The notes: generated by a model not told the origin, from the letters alone. Shown: positions 10,809 through 19,598, numbered from the stretch's first letter. The stretch is 64,000 bases of DNA from Ramlibacter henchirensis (GCF_004682015.1 NZ_SMLM01000002.1:434001-498000), one strand, 5' to 3'. A program made the numbers and translations.

Positions 10809-11764
10809 GCGGCTTTCCCCAGGATGCCGCGCGGCCGGAAGGCCAGCACGAGGATCAGGATCAGGAAGGTGAAGACCACGCTGTAGGTCGGCGCGTAGGC
10901 CAGGCCGTACGTCTCGGCAAGTCCGAGGATCGCCGCGCCGATGCCGGCACCCGTCACGCTGCCCATGCCGCCGACGATCACGACGATCAGCGATGCGAGC
11001 AGCAGCCGCGTGTCCTCGCCCGGCACCATCGACAGTTCCACCGCGCCGATCACGCCGCCCAGTCCCGCCAGCCCGGCGCCCAGCGCGAAGGTGATGGCGA
11101 ACACCAGGTTCACGTTGACGCCGGCCGCCGACAGCATCGCCCGGTCATCGACGCCGGCGCGGATCATCATTCCCACGCGCGTGCGGTTCAGCAGCCACCA
11201 CAGGCCGAAGCCGATGCCGATGCCCATGCCGAGCAGCGCGAGCCGGTACGCCGAGTAGGCGTTGATGATGGGGATGCCGCGGATCGGGCCCTGCAGCAAC
11301 GACGGCGCCTCCATCTGGTGGACCTGCGCGGTGAATATCCAGATCAGCAGGTCGGCCACGACGACGGAAAGCCCGATCGTCACCATCGTCTGGCGCAGGT
11401 CCTGGCCCTGCATGTGGCGCAGCACCAGCACCTGCAGCAACAGCCCCGCCAGCGCCGCGGCAGCGAATCCCGCGGCCACCGCGAGGATCCAGAAGCCGGT
11501 GCGCTCGGCGACGATGAAGCCGATGTAGCCGCCCACCAGGTACAGCGAGCCATGCGCCAGGTTCACGTTGCGCATCAAGCCGAACACCAGGGTGAAGCCG
11601 CTGGCCACGATGAAATAGAGCGCGCCCAGCGTCAGCCCATTGAGCAGCGTGACCAGGAACAGGCGCGCGTTGTCCACCAGGCCCCAGATGGCGAAGATGG
11701 CCAGAGGGCCCCCGATGAGGACCCACGCGAGCCACTGCCGGCGGCGGGCGGCCGTCATCGTCAT
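10805..11764 (-). CDS. HAAT-family ABC transporter permease, LivH type
   Basis: The 319-residue inner-membrane permease has an N-terminal membrane helix (residues 12-32) and the LivH hallmarks LNGLTLGALYFIVASGFTL and GLMRNVNLAHGSLYLVGGY, then several more hydrophobic segments. GGMGSVTGAGIGA near residue 265 is the conserved cytoplasmic-loop region. The ATG at 11764 overlaps the stop of the preceding amidohydrolase (ATGA); an in-frame ATG two codons later is also possible. It pairs with the LivM subunit encoded directly downstream. Confidence 0.92.
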   Translation of the reverse strand: MTMTAARRRQWLAWVLIGGPLAIFAIWGLVDNARLFLVTLLNGLTLGALYFIVASGFTLVFGLMRNVNLAHGSLYLVGGYIGFIVAERTGFWILAVAAGFAAAALAGLLLQVLVLRHMQGQDLRQTMVTIGLSVVVADLLIWIFTAQVHQMEAPSLLQGPIRGIPIINAYSAYRLALLGMGIGIGFGLWWLLNRTRVGMMIRAGVDDRAMLSAAGVNVNLVFAITFALGAGLAGLGGVIGAVELSMVPGEDTRLLLASLIVVIVGGMGSVTGAGIGAAILGLAETYGLAYAPTYSVVFTFLILILVLAFRPRGILGKAA

Positions 11765-13041
11765 GCGGCCCTCCGGAACGGCTCGGCCGCCATCTCCGGC
11801 TGCTTGTAGAAGGTGCCGTCCTTCATCACGGCCAGGATGCGCTTCGGGTCACGCAGGATGGCGATGTTGGCCAGCGGGTCGCCGTCGACCAGCAGCAGGT
11901 CGGCGAGGAAGCCGTCCTTGATGACGCCCAGCTCGTGGCCGCGCATCATGATCTGGCCGCCGTACTGCGTCGCGCAGCGGATCGCTTCCATCGGCGTGAA
12001 GCCCAGGTGGCGCACGAAGAACTCGAGGTCGCGCGCGTTCTGGCCGTGCGGCGTGAACGCGAAACCGTAATCGCCGCCGAAGAGGATGCGCACGCCGCGG
12101 CGGTGCATGGCCTTCAGCGACTCGATCGCGGCATCCCACTCGACCTGGTAGCCCATCTGCGTGGCCTTGGCCCGCGTGATGCCGTAGGGCTCGGCCTCGT
12201 TCAGCATCGCATAGAGGATGCCGATGCCGGGAGCGACGAACACGCGGTCCCGCGCCGCCTCCAGCATGTCCAGCGCTTCCTCGTCGGTGAAGCTGGCGTG
12301 GTAGATCACCTCGCAGCCATGGCGCAGCGCCTGCTTGACGGAAGCCGCCGACCGCGCGTGCACCGAGCAGCGCTTGCCCCGCAGCTTGACCTCCTCCATC
12401 GCCGCGGCGACCTCCGCGTCGGTCATCCAGGTGGTCTCGGCGGGCGAATCGGGCGTGAAGTTGTCTCCCGAGAGATTGAGCTTGATCGAGTCGACGCCGT
12501 ACTTCAGGAACATGCGCACGACCTTGCGCATGTCTTCTGCCCCGTTGACGTTGACGCCGAAGCTGAACTCCGGGAACGGCAGGTGCGGCAGCGTCTCGTC
12601 GCCCAGCCCACCCGGCACCGTGATCTCCTGGCTCGCGGCCAGGTAGCGCGGGCCGGGGATCTGGCCGCTGTTGATGGCGTTGCGGATCACCACGTCGAGC
12701 CGCGGCTTGGCGCAGGCCGCGCCCACGCAGGACGTGAAGCCCGCCTCCAGGTAGCGCCTGGCCACCTTGGCGCACCACAGCACGTGCTCCTCCAGCGGCA
12801 TGGTCTGGATGCCGGCCAGCGTGGCCGCATCGTTCCAGGAGAAGTGCGTGTGGGCCTCGCACATGCCGGGCATCAGCGTGGCGCCGGCGCCGTCGATCAC
12901 GGTGGCGCCGGCCGGGCCGACGCTGGTGGGCGAGCGGCCGACCTGGCGGATGCGGTTGCCCTCGACCAGCACGCTGCCCAGCCAGGGTTGCGTGCCGCTG
13001 CCGTCGAGGACGCGGACGTTGGTGAAGAGAGTGGTGGCCAT
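11761..13041 (-). CDS. Metal-dependent amidohydrolase (prolidase/imidazolonepropionase-like)
   Basis: The 426-residue protein belongs to the amidohydrolase superfamily. An N-terminal beta-sandwich is followed by the metal motif EAHTH (His64, His66), a lysine in SIKLNLSG, single histidines in SVHARS and VIYHAS, and an aspartate in LFGGDYG. These fit a one- or two-metal site with a possible carboxylated lysine. I chose the ATG at 13041 because AGGAGG sits 8 bases upstream; a longer frame to 13089 overlaps the previous gene's end. It is a close paralogue of the enzyme encoded 16 bp upstream. Expected chemistry is hydrolysis of an amide, lactam or related C-N bond. Confidence 0.9.
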   Translation of the reverse strand: MATTLFTNVRVLDGSGTQPWLGSVLVEGNRIRQVGRSPTSVGPAGATVIDGAGATLMPGMCEAHTHFSWNDAATLAGIQTMPLEEHVLWCAKVARRYLEAGFTSCVGAACAKPRLDVVIRNAINSGQIPGPRYLAASQEITVPGGLGDETLPHLPFPEFSFGVNVNGAEDMRKVVRMFLKYGVDSIKLNLSGDNFTPDSPAETTWMTDAEVAAAMEEVKLRGKRCSVHARSAASVKQALRHGCEVIYHASFTDEEALDMLEAARDRVFVAPGIGILYAMLNEAEPYGITRAKATQMGYQVEWDAAIESLKAMHRRGVRILFGGDYGFAFTPHGQNARDLEFFVRHLGFTPMEAIRCATQYGGQIMMRGHELGVIKDGFLADLLLVDGDPLANIAILRDPKRILAVMKDGTFYKQPEMAAEPFRRAA

Positions 13042-13057
13042 GACATCGACCTCCTGT

Positions 13058-14353
13058 TCAGGCCGCCCACCGCGTGGCGGTGCGGGCATTGGCGCGCATC
13101 GGCGGCGCGCGGTGGAATTCGCCGTCCTTCATCACGGCCAGGATGCGCGACTTGTCCTGCAGGACGGTGATGTCGGCGAGCGGATCGCCGTCGACCAGCA
13201 GCAGGTCGGCCAGCCAGCCGTCCTGCACCTTTCCGAGCTGGTCGCGCATCTTCATCATCGGCCCGCCCCAGGCGGTGGCCGACAGCAGCGCCTCCATCGT
13301 GGACATGCCCAGGTACTTGACGAAGTACTCCAGGTCCTTGGCGTTGGTGCCGTGCGGCGTCCACGCGAAGCCATAGTCGCCGCCCGGCAGGATGCGCACG
13401 TCGCGCCGGCGCAGCTCCCTCATGGTCTCGATGGCCGCTTCGAGTTCCTCGAAGTAGCCCATCTTGCGCGCGACCTCGGGTGTGATGCCGTATTCGCTCG
13501 CGTTGTGGCAGGTGTTGATCAGCCAGGCCAGTCCGGGCGCGATGAAGTGCTCGCGCTTGTGCTGCTCCAGCAGGTCCAGCGCCTCTTCGTCGGCGAAGCT
13601 GGCGTGGTAGATCACCTCGATGCCCAGGCGCACGCACTGCTTGATCGAATGCGTGGAGCGCGCGTGCGCCGCCACCCGCTTGCCCCACACCTTCGCCTCC
13701 TCGACGCAGGTGCGCACTTCCTCCTCGGTGAACTGCGACATGCTGCTGGGCATGCCCGTGATGGACTCGCCCGACAGGTTGATCTTGAGCGTGTCCACGC
13801 CGTACTTGGCGAACATGCGCACGCAGCGGCGCATCTCCTCGGCGCCGCTGACGACGGCGCCGAAGGCGAATTCCGGCTGCGGCAGGTGCGGCTGCGTGGT
13901 GTCGCCCAGCCCGCCCGGCACCGTGATCTCCTGGCTCGCCGCCATGTAGCGCGGGCCGATGATGGTGCCGTCGTTGATCGCGTTGCGGATCACCACGTCC
14001 AGGCGCGGCTTGGCCGTGGCCGCGCCCACGCAGGACGTCCAGCCCATGTCGAGGTAGGTCTTGGCCACCTGCGCGCACCAGAGGATGTGCTCCTCCGGCG
14101 GCATGCGCTGGATCGAATCCAGGCTGGGCTGGTCATTCCACGAGAAATGCGTGTGGGCTTCCACCATGCCGGGCATGAGGAAGGCGCCGGCCGCATCCAT
14201 CACCGGCACGCCGATGGTGGGCATCGGGCGCGCGCCCCAGCCGGTGCGCTGCACGCGCGCGATGCGGTTGCCCTGCACCAGCACGTCGCCCGTGAAGGGC
14301 TGCTCGCCGGTGCCGTCGAAGATGCGGGCGTTGGTGATCAGCACGTCGGCCAT
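13058..14353 (-). CDS. Metal-dependent amidohydrolase, tandem paralogue
   Basis: The 431-residue amidohydrolase shares the plan and many exact segments of the neighbouring 426-residue enzyme: EAHTHFSWND, a DVVIRNAIN helix, the ASQEITVPGGLGD loop, the INLSGES lysine segment, VIYHASFADEEALD, LPGGDYGFAWTPHG, and the same C-terminal LADLLLVDGDPLAD strand. All predicted metal ligands are kept. AAGGAGG lies 6 bases before the ATG at 14353. Two such enzymes side by side probably act on related intermediates or stereoisomers, or form a heteromer. Substrate unknown. Confidence 0.9.
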   Translation of the reverse strand: MADVLITNARIFDGTGEQPFTGDVLVQGNRIARVQRTGWGARPMPTIGVPVMDAAGAFLMPGMVEAHTHFSWNDQPSLDSIQRMPPEEHILWCAQVAKTYLDMGWTSCVGAATAKPRLDVVIRNAINDGTIIGPRYMAASQEITVPGGLGDTTQPHLPQPEFAFGAVVSGAEEMRRCVRMFAKYGVDTLKINLSGESITGMPSSMSQFTEEEVRTCVEEAKVWGKRVAAHARSTHSIKQCVRLGIEVIYHASFADEEALDLLEQHKREHFIAPGLAWLINTCHNASEYGITPEVARKMGYFEELEAAIETMRELRRRDVRILPGGDYGFAWTPHGTNAKDLEYFVKYLGMSTMEALLSATAWGGPMMKMRDQLGKVQDGWLADLLLVDGDPLADITVLQDKSRILAVMKDGEFHRAPPMRANARTATRWAA

Positions 14354-14369
14354 CGATACCTCCTTGGCG

Positions 14370-15164
14370 TCAACGTTGGGTGGGCAGGAAGGACGCGAGC
14401 TCTCGCATGCATTCCTGCGGTCTTTCGATCGGCGTCCAGTGGCCGCAGCGGTTGAACACCACCACGCGCGTGCCGCCCTTGTTGCCGGTGAACTTCTCGG
14501 CCATCGCACGCACGCTCTGCGGCGGCGCGACGCCGTCCTCGTCGCCCGTGACCAGCAGCGTGCCGGCCTGGATGTTGGCGACGGAGGCCGGCTTGGCATC
14601 GGCCAGCGCTTCGCAATTGCGGGCGTAGCCTTCCGGGTCCTGCCGCGTGAGGCTCTCGCGCACGAAGGCAGCCGCGGCGGGAAAACGTTCGCGCGAGTCC
14701 GCCGAGGTGGAAGCCTTCACCAGCGTGTCCGCGATCTCCTGCATGCCCGCCGCGCCTTCGCGCGCCTTGGCCGCACGAGTGCGGATGTTGGCGCGGGCGG
14801 GATCGGGCGGCGCGAGAAGCGGCCCGAACAAGGCCAGGCTGCGCACCAGCCCGGGATGGTCGGCCGCCAGGTGCTGCGCCACGATGGTCCCCATCGAATG
14901 GCCGAGCAGGTGCACGCGTCCGACGTTCAGCCGCTGGCACACCGTGCGCACGCACTCGACCAGCCGCGCGATGCTCAGGGGCTGCGAGCCCGCAGCGGAC
15001 CGGCCGCTGCCGGGCAGGTCGATGCGGATCACGCGATGCCGTGCCAGCGCCGGCATCACCGCGGTCCAGGTGTTCGAGCTTCCGCCCAGGCCATGAAGGC
15101 AGACGACCGGATCGCCCTGCCCTTCGTCTTCCACCGCGACGCGGTCGATCATGTGCAGCGCCAT
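14370..15164 (-). CDS. Alpha/beta hydrolase
   Basis: The 264-residue alpha/beta-fold hydrolase has the oxyanion motif HGLGG at 24-28, the nucleophile elbow GHSMG with Ser90, a late aspartate in TGDEDG and the catalytic histidine in CGHWTP. It resembles the 3-oxoadipate enol-lactonase and meta-cleavage-product hydrolase group. It lies 4 bp after the FAH-family gene and 16 bp before the amidohydrolase pair, so it probably hydrolyses an ester, lactone or C-C bond in the same pathway. The exact reaction is not readable. Confidence 0.9.
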   Translation of the reverse strand: MALHMIDRVAVEDEGQGDPVVCLHGLGGSSNTWTAVMPALARHRVIRIDLPGSGRSAAGSQPLSIARLVECVRTVCQRLNVGRVHLLGHSMGTIVAQHLAADHPGLVRSLALFGPLLAPPDPARANIRTRAAKAREGAAGMQEIADTLVKASTSADSRERFPAAAAFVRESLTRQDPEGYARNCEALADAKPASVANIQAGTLLVTGDEDGVAPPQSVRAMAEKFTGNKGGTRVVVFNRCGHWTPIERPQECMRELASFLPTQR

Positions 15165-15168
15165 CGCG

Positions 15169-16056
15169 TCACCCGGGCTCGAAGCGGTTCTCGATGAACC
15201 CGATGCCGTCGATCTCGACGCGGAACACGTCGCCCGGTCCCAGCCACTTCGGCGGCGAGAAGCCCATGCCCACGCCCGAAGGCGTGCCGGTCGCGATGAT
15301 GTCGCCGGGCAGGAGCGTGATGCCGCGCGAGCAGGTCTCGATGAGGGTGGGGATGTCGAAGATCATGTCGCGGGTGCGCCCGTCCTGCCGCAACTCCGGC
15401 GTGCCGCCGCGCGGCGTGACCCAGCCGCGGATGCGCACATCGCGGCCATCCACTTCATCGGCCGTGACGAGGCAGGGCCCCATCGGGCAGAAGGTGTCGA
15501 AGCCCTTGCCCAGCTCCCACTGCTGGTGGCGCACCTGGATGTCGCGCGCGCTGACGTCGTTGACCACGGTGTAGCCGCACACGTGGTCCATCGCCCGCGC
15601 CCGCGCGATGTCGCGGCCGCCGCGGCCGATGACCACGGCGAGCTCCGATTCGTAGTCGATCTGCGTGGTGATCGAGGGCGACGGCAGCCGCACCGTGTCG
15701 TAGGGGCCGACCACCGTCTCGGGAAACTTGGTGAACACGATCGGCCAGGCGTCCTTGTCCGGCAGGCTCTCGCGGAACACGGTGGTAGCCAGTTCGGCCG
15801 CGTGCGCGCGGTAGTTGCGGCCGATGCAGAAGAGGTTGCGTCGCGGGCGCGGCAGCGGTGCGCGCAGCGTCACCGCGTCGATCGGCAGCCGGGGACCGGC
15901 CTCCCGCGGCAGGCCCTCGCCCTGCGCCAGCCGCTCGACGATCTCCAGCACGCCGCGCGACGCGTTGGAGAGGGCCAGGGGCGTGACCTCCCTGCCGTCG
16001 GCCGAGACGACGCCCGCGTGCGGGCGCCCGCCCCAGCTCCAGCTGGCTAGACGCAT
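15169..16056 (-). CDS. Fumarylacetoacetate hydrolase family protein
   Basis: The 295-residue protein has an N-terminal domain and an FAH catalytic domain with metal ligands Glu136 and Glu138 in YESEL and Asp167 in VNDVSARD, followed by a GDIIATGTPSGVGMG loop. Relatives hydrolyse C-C bonds of beta-diketo acids, hydrate 2-keto-4-pentenoates or decarboxylate oxaloacetate. It is the first gene of the 16 kb leftward run and faces the TetR-type gene across a palindromic site. AAGGAGA precedes the ATG. Another FAH-family gene at 22201 differs in length and sequence, so it is not a recent copy. Confidence 0.92.
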   Translation of the reverse strand: MRLASWSWGGRPHAGVVSADGREVTPLALSNASRGVLEIVERLAQGEGLPREAGPRLPIDAVTLRAPLPRPRRNLFCIGRNYRAHAAELATTVFRESLPDKDAWPIVFTKFPETVVGPYDTVRLPSPSITTQIDYESELAVVIGRGGRDIARARAMDHVCGYTVVNDVSARDIQVRHQQWELGKGFDTFCPMGPCLVTADEVDGRDVRIRGWVTPRGGTPELRQDGRTRDMIFDIPTLIETCSRGITLLPGDIIATGTPSGVGMGFSPPKWLGPGDVFRVEIDGIGFIENRFEPG

Positions 16057-16102
16057 CGCTTGTCTCCTTGTGGCTGTCCCCGGGCGATGCGCTGAGGGCC
16101 CG

Positions 16103-16137
16103 TGAGACGCCTGCGTGAAAATGAGACTTGCGTCTCA
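16103..16137. promoter_or_regulatory. Putative TetR-family operator in divergent promoter region
   Basis: A perfect inverted repeat TGAGACTTGCGTCTCA occupies 16122-16137 (6-base arms, 4-base spacer), and a further TGAGAC half-site lies at 16103-16108. It is in the 159 bp between the leftward FAH gene and the rightward TetR gene. TTGCGT (16128-16133) inside it and CATCAT (16150-16155) make a weak possible promoter toward the regulator. Many TetR-family operators have this shape, so it is the natural candidate for local autoregulation and control of the long leftward run. Confidence 0.55.
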
Positions 16138-16215
16138 AAATTTTCGGACCATCATACGCACAAGGTCCCGCGGCGCGATAGACGGTTTGCGGCGGGCCAT
16201 CTCCGGACATACCCT

Positions 16216-16989
16216 ATGCCCCGCACCAGGCCCCAACCGACGCAACCCGCCGTGCCGCCCGAGCGCGGCGTCAAGGCTGCAACTTTCAAGTTGCTCGTCG
16301 ATACGGCGATGGTGCTCATCCAGCAGTCGGGCCACATTCCTTCCGTTGCTGAGCTCGCGGTTCGCGCCAGCGTTTCGCGCGCGACGGCCTACCGCTACTT
16401 CCCGAGCCGCAGCGCGCTGGTTACCACCGTGATCGATGCCTCGCTGGGGCCCGTGCGCAAGCTCGCCGACGACAGCCGCGGCGGGCGCGAACGCGTGCAC
16501 GAACTCTTCAAGTCCACCTTCCCGCGCTTCAAGGAGTTCGAGCCGCAGCTGCGCGCCGCGGCGCAGCTCGCCCTGGAGCAGTGGGCGCTGGAGCGCGCAG
16601 GGCTGCTGGAGGAGGAGCCGTACCGGCGTGGCCACCGCATCCGCATCCTCGAACACGCCATCGCGCCGCTGGCACCCGCGTTGAGCCGCCCTGCCCGCGC
16701 TCGGCTGCACCGGGCGCTCTCCGTCATCTACGGCATCGAGGCCTACGTGATCCTGCGGGACATCTGGGCGTGCGCCGACCGCGAACTCGAAGGCACGGTG
16801 ATGTGGATGGCCGACGCACTGATCGATGCGGCCTTGCGCGAGAGTGCATCGCCTGCATCGAGGAGCGGCACGCGGGAGCCCGTCCGCGCGAACGGAAGCG
16901 CCCGGGCCGCACGGGCCGGCAGCGGCGCGCGAGGCGCACGCGGCGCCGCGCTGCGTCCGGCGCAGGCCGCGGGCCGCGCACCGCGCTGA
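16216..16989 (+). CDS. TetR/AcrR family transcriptional regulator
   Basis: The 257-residue protein has an N-terminal helix-turn-helix at about residues 30-65 (PSVAELAVRASVSRATAYRYF), typical of the TetR family, then an all-helical ligand-binding domain. The last 40 residues are an Ala/Arg/Gly-rich low-complexity tail. I place the start at the ATG 16216; the same frame stays open 38 codons further upstream but that stretch is not conserved-looking and would cover the palindromic operator. No strong ribosome site is visible. Divergent placement next to the catabolic run implies it senses that pathway's substrate or a CoA ester or acid intermediate. Confidence 0.85.
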   Translation: MPRTRPQPTQPAVPPERGVKAATFKLLVDTAMVLIQQSGHIPSVAELAVRASVSRATAYRYFPSRSALVTTVIDASLGPVRKLADDSRGGRERVHELFKSTFPRFKEFEPQLRAAAQLALEQWALERAGLLEEEPYRRGHRIRILEHAIAPLAPALSRPARARLHRALSVIYGIEAYVILRDIWACADRELEGTVMWMADALIDAALRESASPASRSGTREPVRANGSARAARAGSGARGARGAALRPAQAAGRAPR

Positions 16990-17033
16990 CCCGTGCGCGC
17001 GCTGCTCGCGCGCCGAACTGCCGAGTCTCTTTC

Positions 17034-17057
17034 CCGCACCTGGACGTGCGGTTTTTT
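17034..17057 (+). terminator. Rho-independent terminator after the TetR gene
   Basis: CCGCAC (17034-17039), a 6-base loop and GTGCGG (17046-17051) form a perfect GC-rich stem followed directly by six T residues. It lies 45 bp after the TetR stop and before the PhyH-type gene, so the two rightward genes are probably separate transcripts. Confidence 0.8.
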
Positions 17058-17169
17058 CGATCCTCAGCCGCAGCGATGCAAGGCGCCGCTTACGAACGGC
17101 GTACAGGGCGGCGCGCTGTTTAACGTGGCGCCCTTTCCTTTCCTGTCCACACGAACCCGGAGACCAGAT

Positions 17170-18006
17170 TTGGACGCTGCCACCCTTTCCCGCACCGAGT
17201 TGCTGCAACCTTACGTCGACACCCTGCTGCGCGACGGCATCACGGCCTGCAAGGGCGCCTTCACGCGCGACTTCGTGGAGCAGTTGCGGGAAGACATGAT
17301 GACGGCGTTCTGGGAAGCCATCCAGCGCCCCGGCGGCGCCGTCGGCCGCGGGCCGCGTCGCTGGTACGTGGAGGCGCATCCCGAAGCCTTCCGCGGCTTC
17401 ACCGAGCTGGTGGCGCATCCCTGGGTGCGCGGCATGGCCGAATCCGTGCTCGGCCCCGACTACGAGATCGTGGAGATCGGCCTGGACGTTCCGTTCCAGG
17501 GCGCGAAGTTCCAGCCCTGGCACCGCGACTTCCCGGCGCCGCGCGAGAGCTGGCGCGACCGCCGCATCACCTCGCTGGCCTTCAACGTGAGCGGCGTGGA
17601 CGTCACGCCGGACATGGGTCCGCTGGAGGTGGCGCACGGCACGCAGTGGGAAGACGGCCGCGAGTGGAAGTACGAGATGTTCCCGCCCGAGGAACTGTCG
17701 CCGCGCTTCGCGAGCCGCAGCTCGCGCAAGTTCCCGCAGGCCGGCGACATCAGCTGCCGCTCGGCCCTGACGATCCACCGCGGCACCGAGCACCTGTCGC
17801 CCATCGCGCGCCCGGTGCTCGTGCTCGGCTTCGATGCTCCCGGCGCGGGACACGCTGCGCTGCACGACGTGACGGTGACGCGCGAGTTCCACGACCAGCT
17901 TCCGGCCGAGGTCCGCGATCACCTGGTCTGCCGCGTGGTGGACCAGCTCGAGCCGATCGTGCAGAAGCACCAGATCGAAGGGCTGGCGATGGCGGGGCGG
18001 AAATAA
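17170..18006 (+). CDS. Phytanoyl-CoA dioxygenase (PhyH) family protein
   Basis: The frame encodes a non-haem Fe(II)/2-oxoglutarate oxygenase of the PhyH type. The iron triad is visible as His and Asp in PWHRDFP and a distal His in the IHRGTEH segment. I prefer the TTG at 17170, which has GGAGA 8 bases upstream and gives 278 residues, a normal family length. The longer open frame from 16993 would run through the terminator hairpin and adds residues without similarity. Members hydroxylate or halogenate small molecules; the substrate is unknown. It stands alone between the regulator and the YidB-like gene. Confidence 0.85.
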   Translation: MDAATLSRTELLQPYVDTLLRDGITACKGAFTRDFVEQLREDMMTAFWEAIQRPGGAVGRGPRRWYVEAHPEAFRGFTELVAHPWVRGMAESVLGPDYEIVEIGLDVPFQGAKFQPWHRDFPAPRESWRDRRITSLAFNVSGVDVTPDMGPLEVAHGTQWEDGREWKYEMFPPEELSPRFASRSSRKFPQAGDISCRSALTIHRGTEHLSPIARPVLVLGFDAPGAGHAALHDVTVTREFHDQLPAEVRDHLVCRVVDQLEPIVQKHQIEGLAMAGRK

Positions 18007-18141
18007 GGGTGAGCCTGCGAGGCTGATCCACTGCGCGGCGGCTCGTGCAGGCCGCCTTCGCCGAAGCGCATGCGCGATGCGCCTACGCCGAGGCTGGCGC
18101 TGCCGATCTAGGGTGGTGCTTCGATGATCAGGAGGCCCTTC

Positions 18142-18741
18142 ATGGCGAATCCATTTCTCGGAGCAATCCTCGGCAGCGTGCTCGGCCAGGCGATGGGCCG
18201 CAGCGGCATGCCCGGTTCAGGCATGCCCGGCGGCGGCTTTCCCGGTGGCGGCTTTCCCGGTGGCGGCATGGCCGGCAGCGGCGGAATGCCGGGCGGGCTA
18301 GGCGGCATCCTCGGCGGAGCGCTGGGCGGTTCGATGGGCGGCGGCCTGCGAGGCCGAAACGCGATGCTGGCCCTGCTGCTGCCGCTCGCACTGCAGTGGA
18401 TCCAGCGCAATGGCGGCATCGGCAACGTGCTGCAGCGCACGCGCCAGCGCGGCTATTCCAACCAGGCGTCCTCCTGGGTGGGCACGGGCGAGAACGAAGC
18501 CCTGCCGCCGCAGGCGGTCGACGAGGTCTTCGGCCGCGACGAGATCGCGCGCATGTCGCAGCAGCTCGGCGTCGGCGAGCAGGAAGTCTCCGAAGGGTTA
18601 GCCGACATCCTTCCCGAAGTGGTGGACAAGCTCAGTCCCGAAGGCCAGCTGCCGCAGGATGCGGATCGCGTGCTGGACGCGGGCCAGTCCTCGCTGGACG
18701 AGTTGCTGCGCGGCGTGGACCGGCGGCAAGCGGTCGAGTAG
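18142..18741 (+). CDS. YidB-like DUF937 protein
   Basis: The 199-residue protein has a Gly/Met/Pro-rich N-terminal third with near-repeats of GGGFPGGG, a short hydrophobic helix (AMLALLLPLALQWIQ) and a C-terminal half matching YidB/DUF937: QAVDEVFGRDEIARMSQQLG, then LPEVVDKLSPEGQLP. The ATG at 18142 is chosen because AGGAGG lies 6 bases upstream; an ATG six codons earlier has no such site. Function of the family is unknown. It is not part of a visible operon. Confidence 0.85.
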   Translation: MANPFLGAILGSVLGQAMGRSGMPGSGMPGGGFPGGGFPGGGMAGSGGMPGGLGGILGGALGGSMGGGLRGRNAMLALLLPLALQWIQRNGGIGNVLQRTRQRGYSNQASSWVGTGENEALPPQAVDEVFGRDEIARMSQQLGVGEQEVSEGLADILPEVVDKLSPEGQLPQDADRVLDAGQSSLDELLRGVDRRQAVE

Positions 18742-18822
18742 CCGCGCGCGCCGGCCCTGCGGCGGCACAAGCGGCGCGCCGGCATGGTCCAGCGCGCCTG
18801 CAACTGCCGCAGATCGGCCGAC

Positions 18823-19113
18823 CTACGCTGCGCCTTGCGGACTGCCGTTCGGACCCGGGTTCACCATCGCGAAGCCGAAGTTCTCCTGGTCCTGCGATTG
18901 CGCCGCGGCCTCGCTTTCCGAGAGAACCGCCATCAACAGGGCGGTGGCTTTGCTCCTCAGGATGAGCGTCGCCTGGACCTCTGCCGCGAGCGGCGCAGGG
19001 GCGCCATGGGCGACGTGCTGGGCTGCCCTGGTTGCGATCCGATGTTCCGCGGCACCTGCGAGGGCCTGGGCATCTGCCCACAGTTGGAACCTGGTCGATT
19101 GGTGCTCGCTCAT
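18823..19113 (-). CDS. Small protein of unknown function
   Basis: The 96-residue reading frame begins MSEHQSTRFQLW and has GAGGAG 7 bases before its ATG. It is mostly helical by composition (Ala/Glu/Gln-rich), with no signal peptide or membrane segment, and ends in a Pro/Gly-rich tail. It converges with the YidB-like gene. I do not recognise the family. The clear ribosome site and GC-rich third positions favour a real gene. Confidence 0.55.
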   Translation of the reverse strand: MSEHQSTRFQLWADAQALAGAAEHRIATRAAQHVAHGAPAPLAAEVQATLILRSKATALLMAVLSESEAAAQSQDQENFGFAMVNPGPNGSPQGAA

Positions 19114-19269
19114 GAGCGCACTCCTCGTCGAAGTGCACTGGCGAGATGGTGACCTGCTTGGGGAGGCGGGCGGCTCAGGGCACGAAGGAGGGCCGCCGTA
19201 GGTCGCGGGAGGCCAGTTTACAGCGGCACCGTCCGCAGCCGGTTTCGAAGGGTGAATGCAGCAACGCTA

Positions 19270-19282
19270 ACGTGGACCACGT
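19270..19282. promoter_or_regulatory. 13-base perfect palindrome before a small gene
   Basis: ACGTGGACCACGT is a perfect inverted repeat with a one-base centre. It lies in the 214 bp gap between the leftward 96-residue frame and the rightward 75-residue frame, about 45 bp before the latter's start. It could be a transcription-factor site. The rest of the gap shows nothing I can interpret. Confidence 0.25.
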
Positions 19283-19327
19283 ACCTTCCCCGCCCCCCGA
19301 ACCGCACACCGGATTAACATCAGGCCC

Positions 19328-19555
19328 GTGGCAGAACAAGCAAGACGCGCCTATCTGGACTGGCAGAAGGCCGACGCAGACGCGAGGGAAGCGGAAAGCC
19401 GGTTGAAGGCTGCCTGGGTCGCCTACGACAAGGGCGGGCCCGCGCCGTCGGAGTCGCTGATCGCGCAAGTGTCGCGCGCCCGTGCCATCGCCAACGACAG
19501 GCTCACGATGGCCGTGCTGGCGCTCGGGGCGGCGAGCCGCCGCGACAAGGCGTAG
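19328..19555 (+). CDS. Small charged protein of unknown function
   Basis: The 75-residue frame starts at a GTG (AEQARRAYLDW...). It is a soluble, predicted helical protein: an amphipathic first half (DWQKADADAREAESRLKAAW), a GGPAPSE turn, then a second helix. No strong ribosome site is visible. The composition resembles small hypothetical proteins seen in Comamonadaceae genomes, but I cannot name a family. Confidence 0.5.
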   Translation: MAEQARRAYLDWQKADADAREAESRLKAAWVAYDKGGPAPSESLIAQVSRARAIANDRLTMAVLALGAASRRDKA

Positions 19556-19598
19556 TCCCTACGCGTTCGCCCGAAAGCGATCCGCTGCAGATGCCGCG

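Noticed and set aside
16102..16215. N-terminal extension of the TetR protein
   Set aside because: The frame is open, but it would cover the palindromic operator and encode residues without TetR-family character; the ATG at 16216 fits the family length.
18200..18330. GGGFPGGG-like repeats
   Set aside because: These are a low-complexity Gly-rich segment inside the YidB-like protein, not a DNA repeat element or CRISPR-like array.
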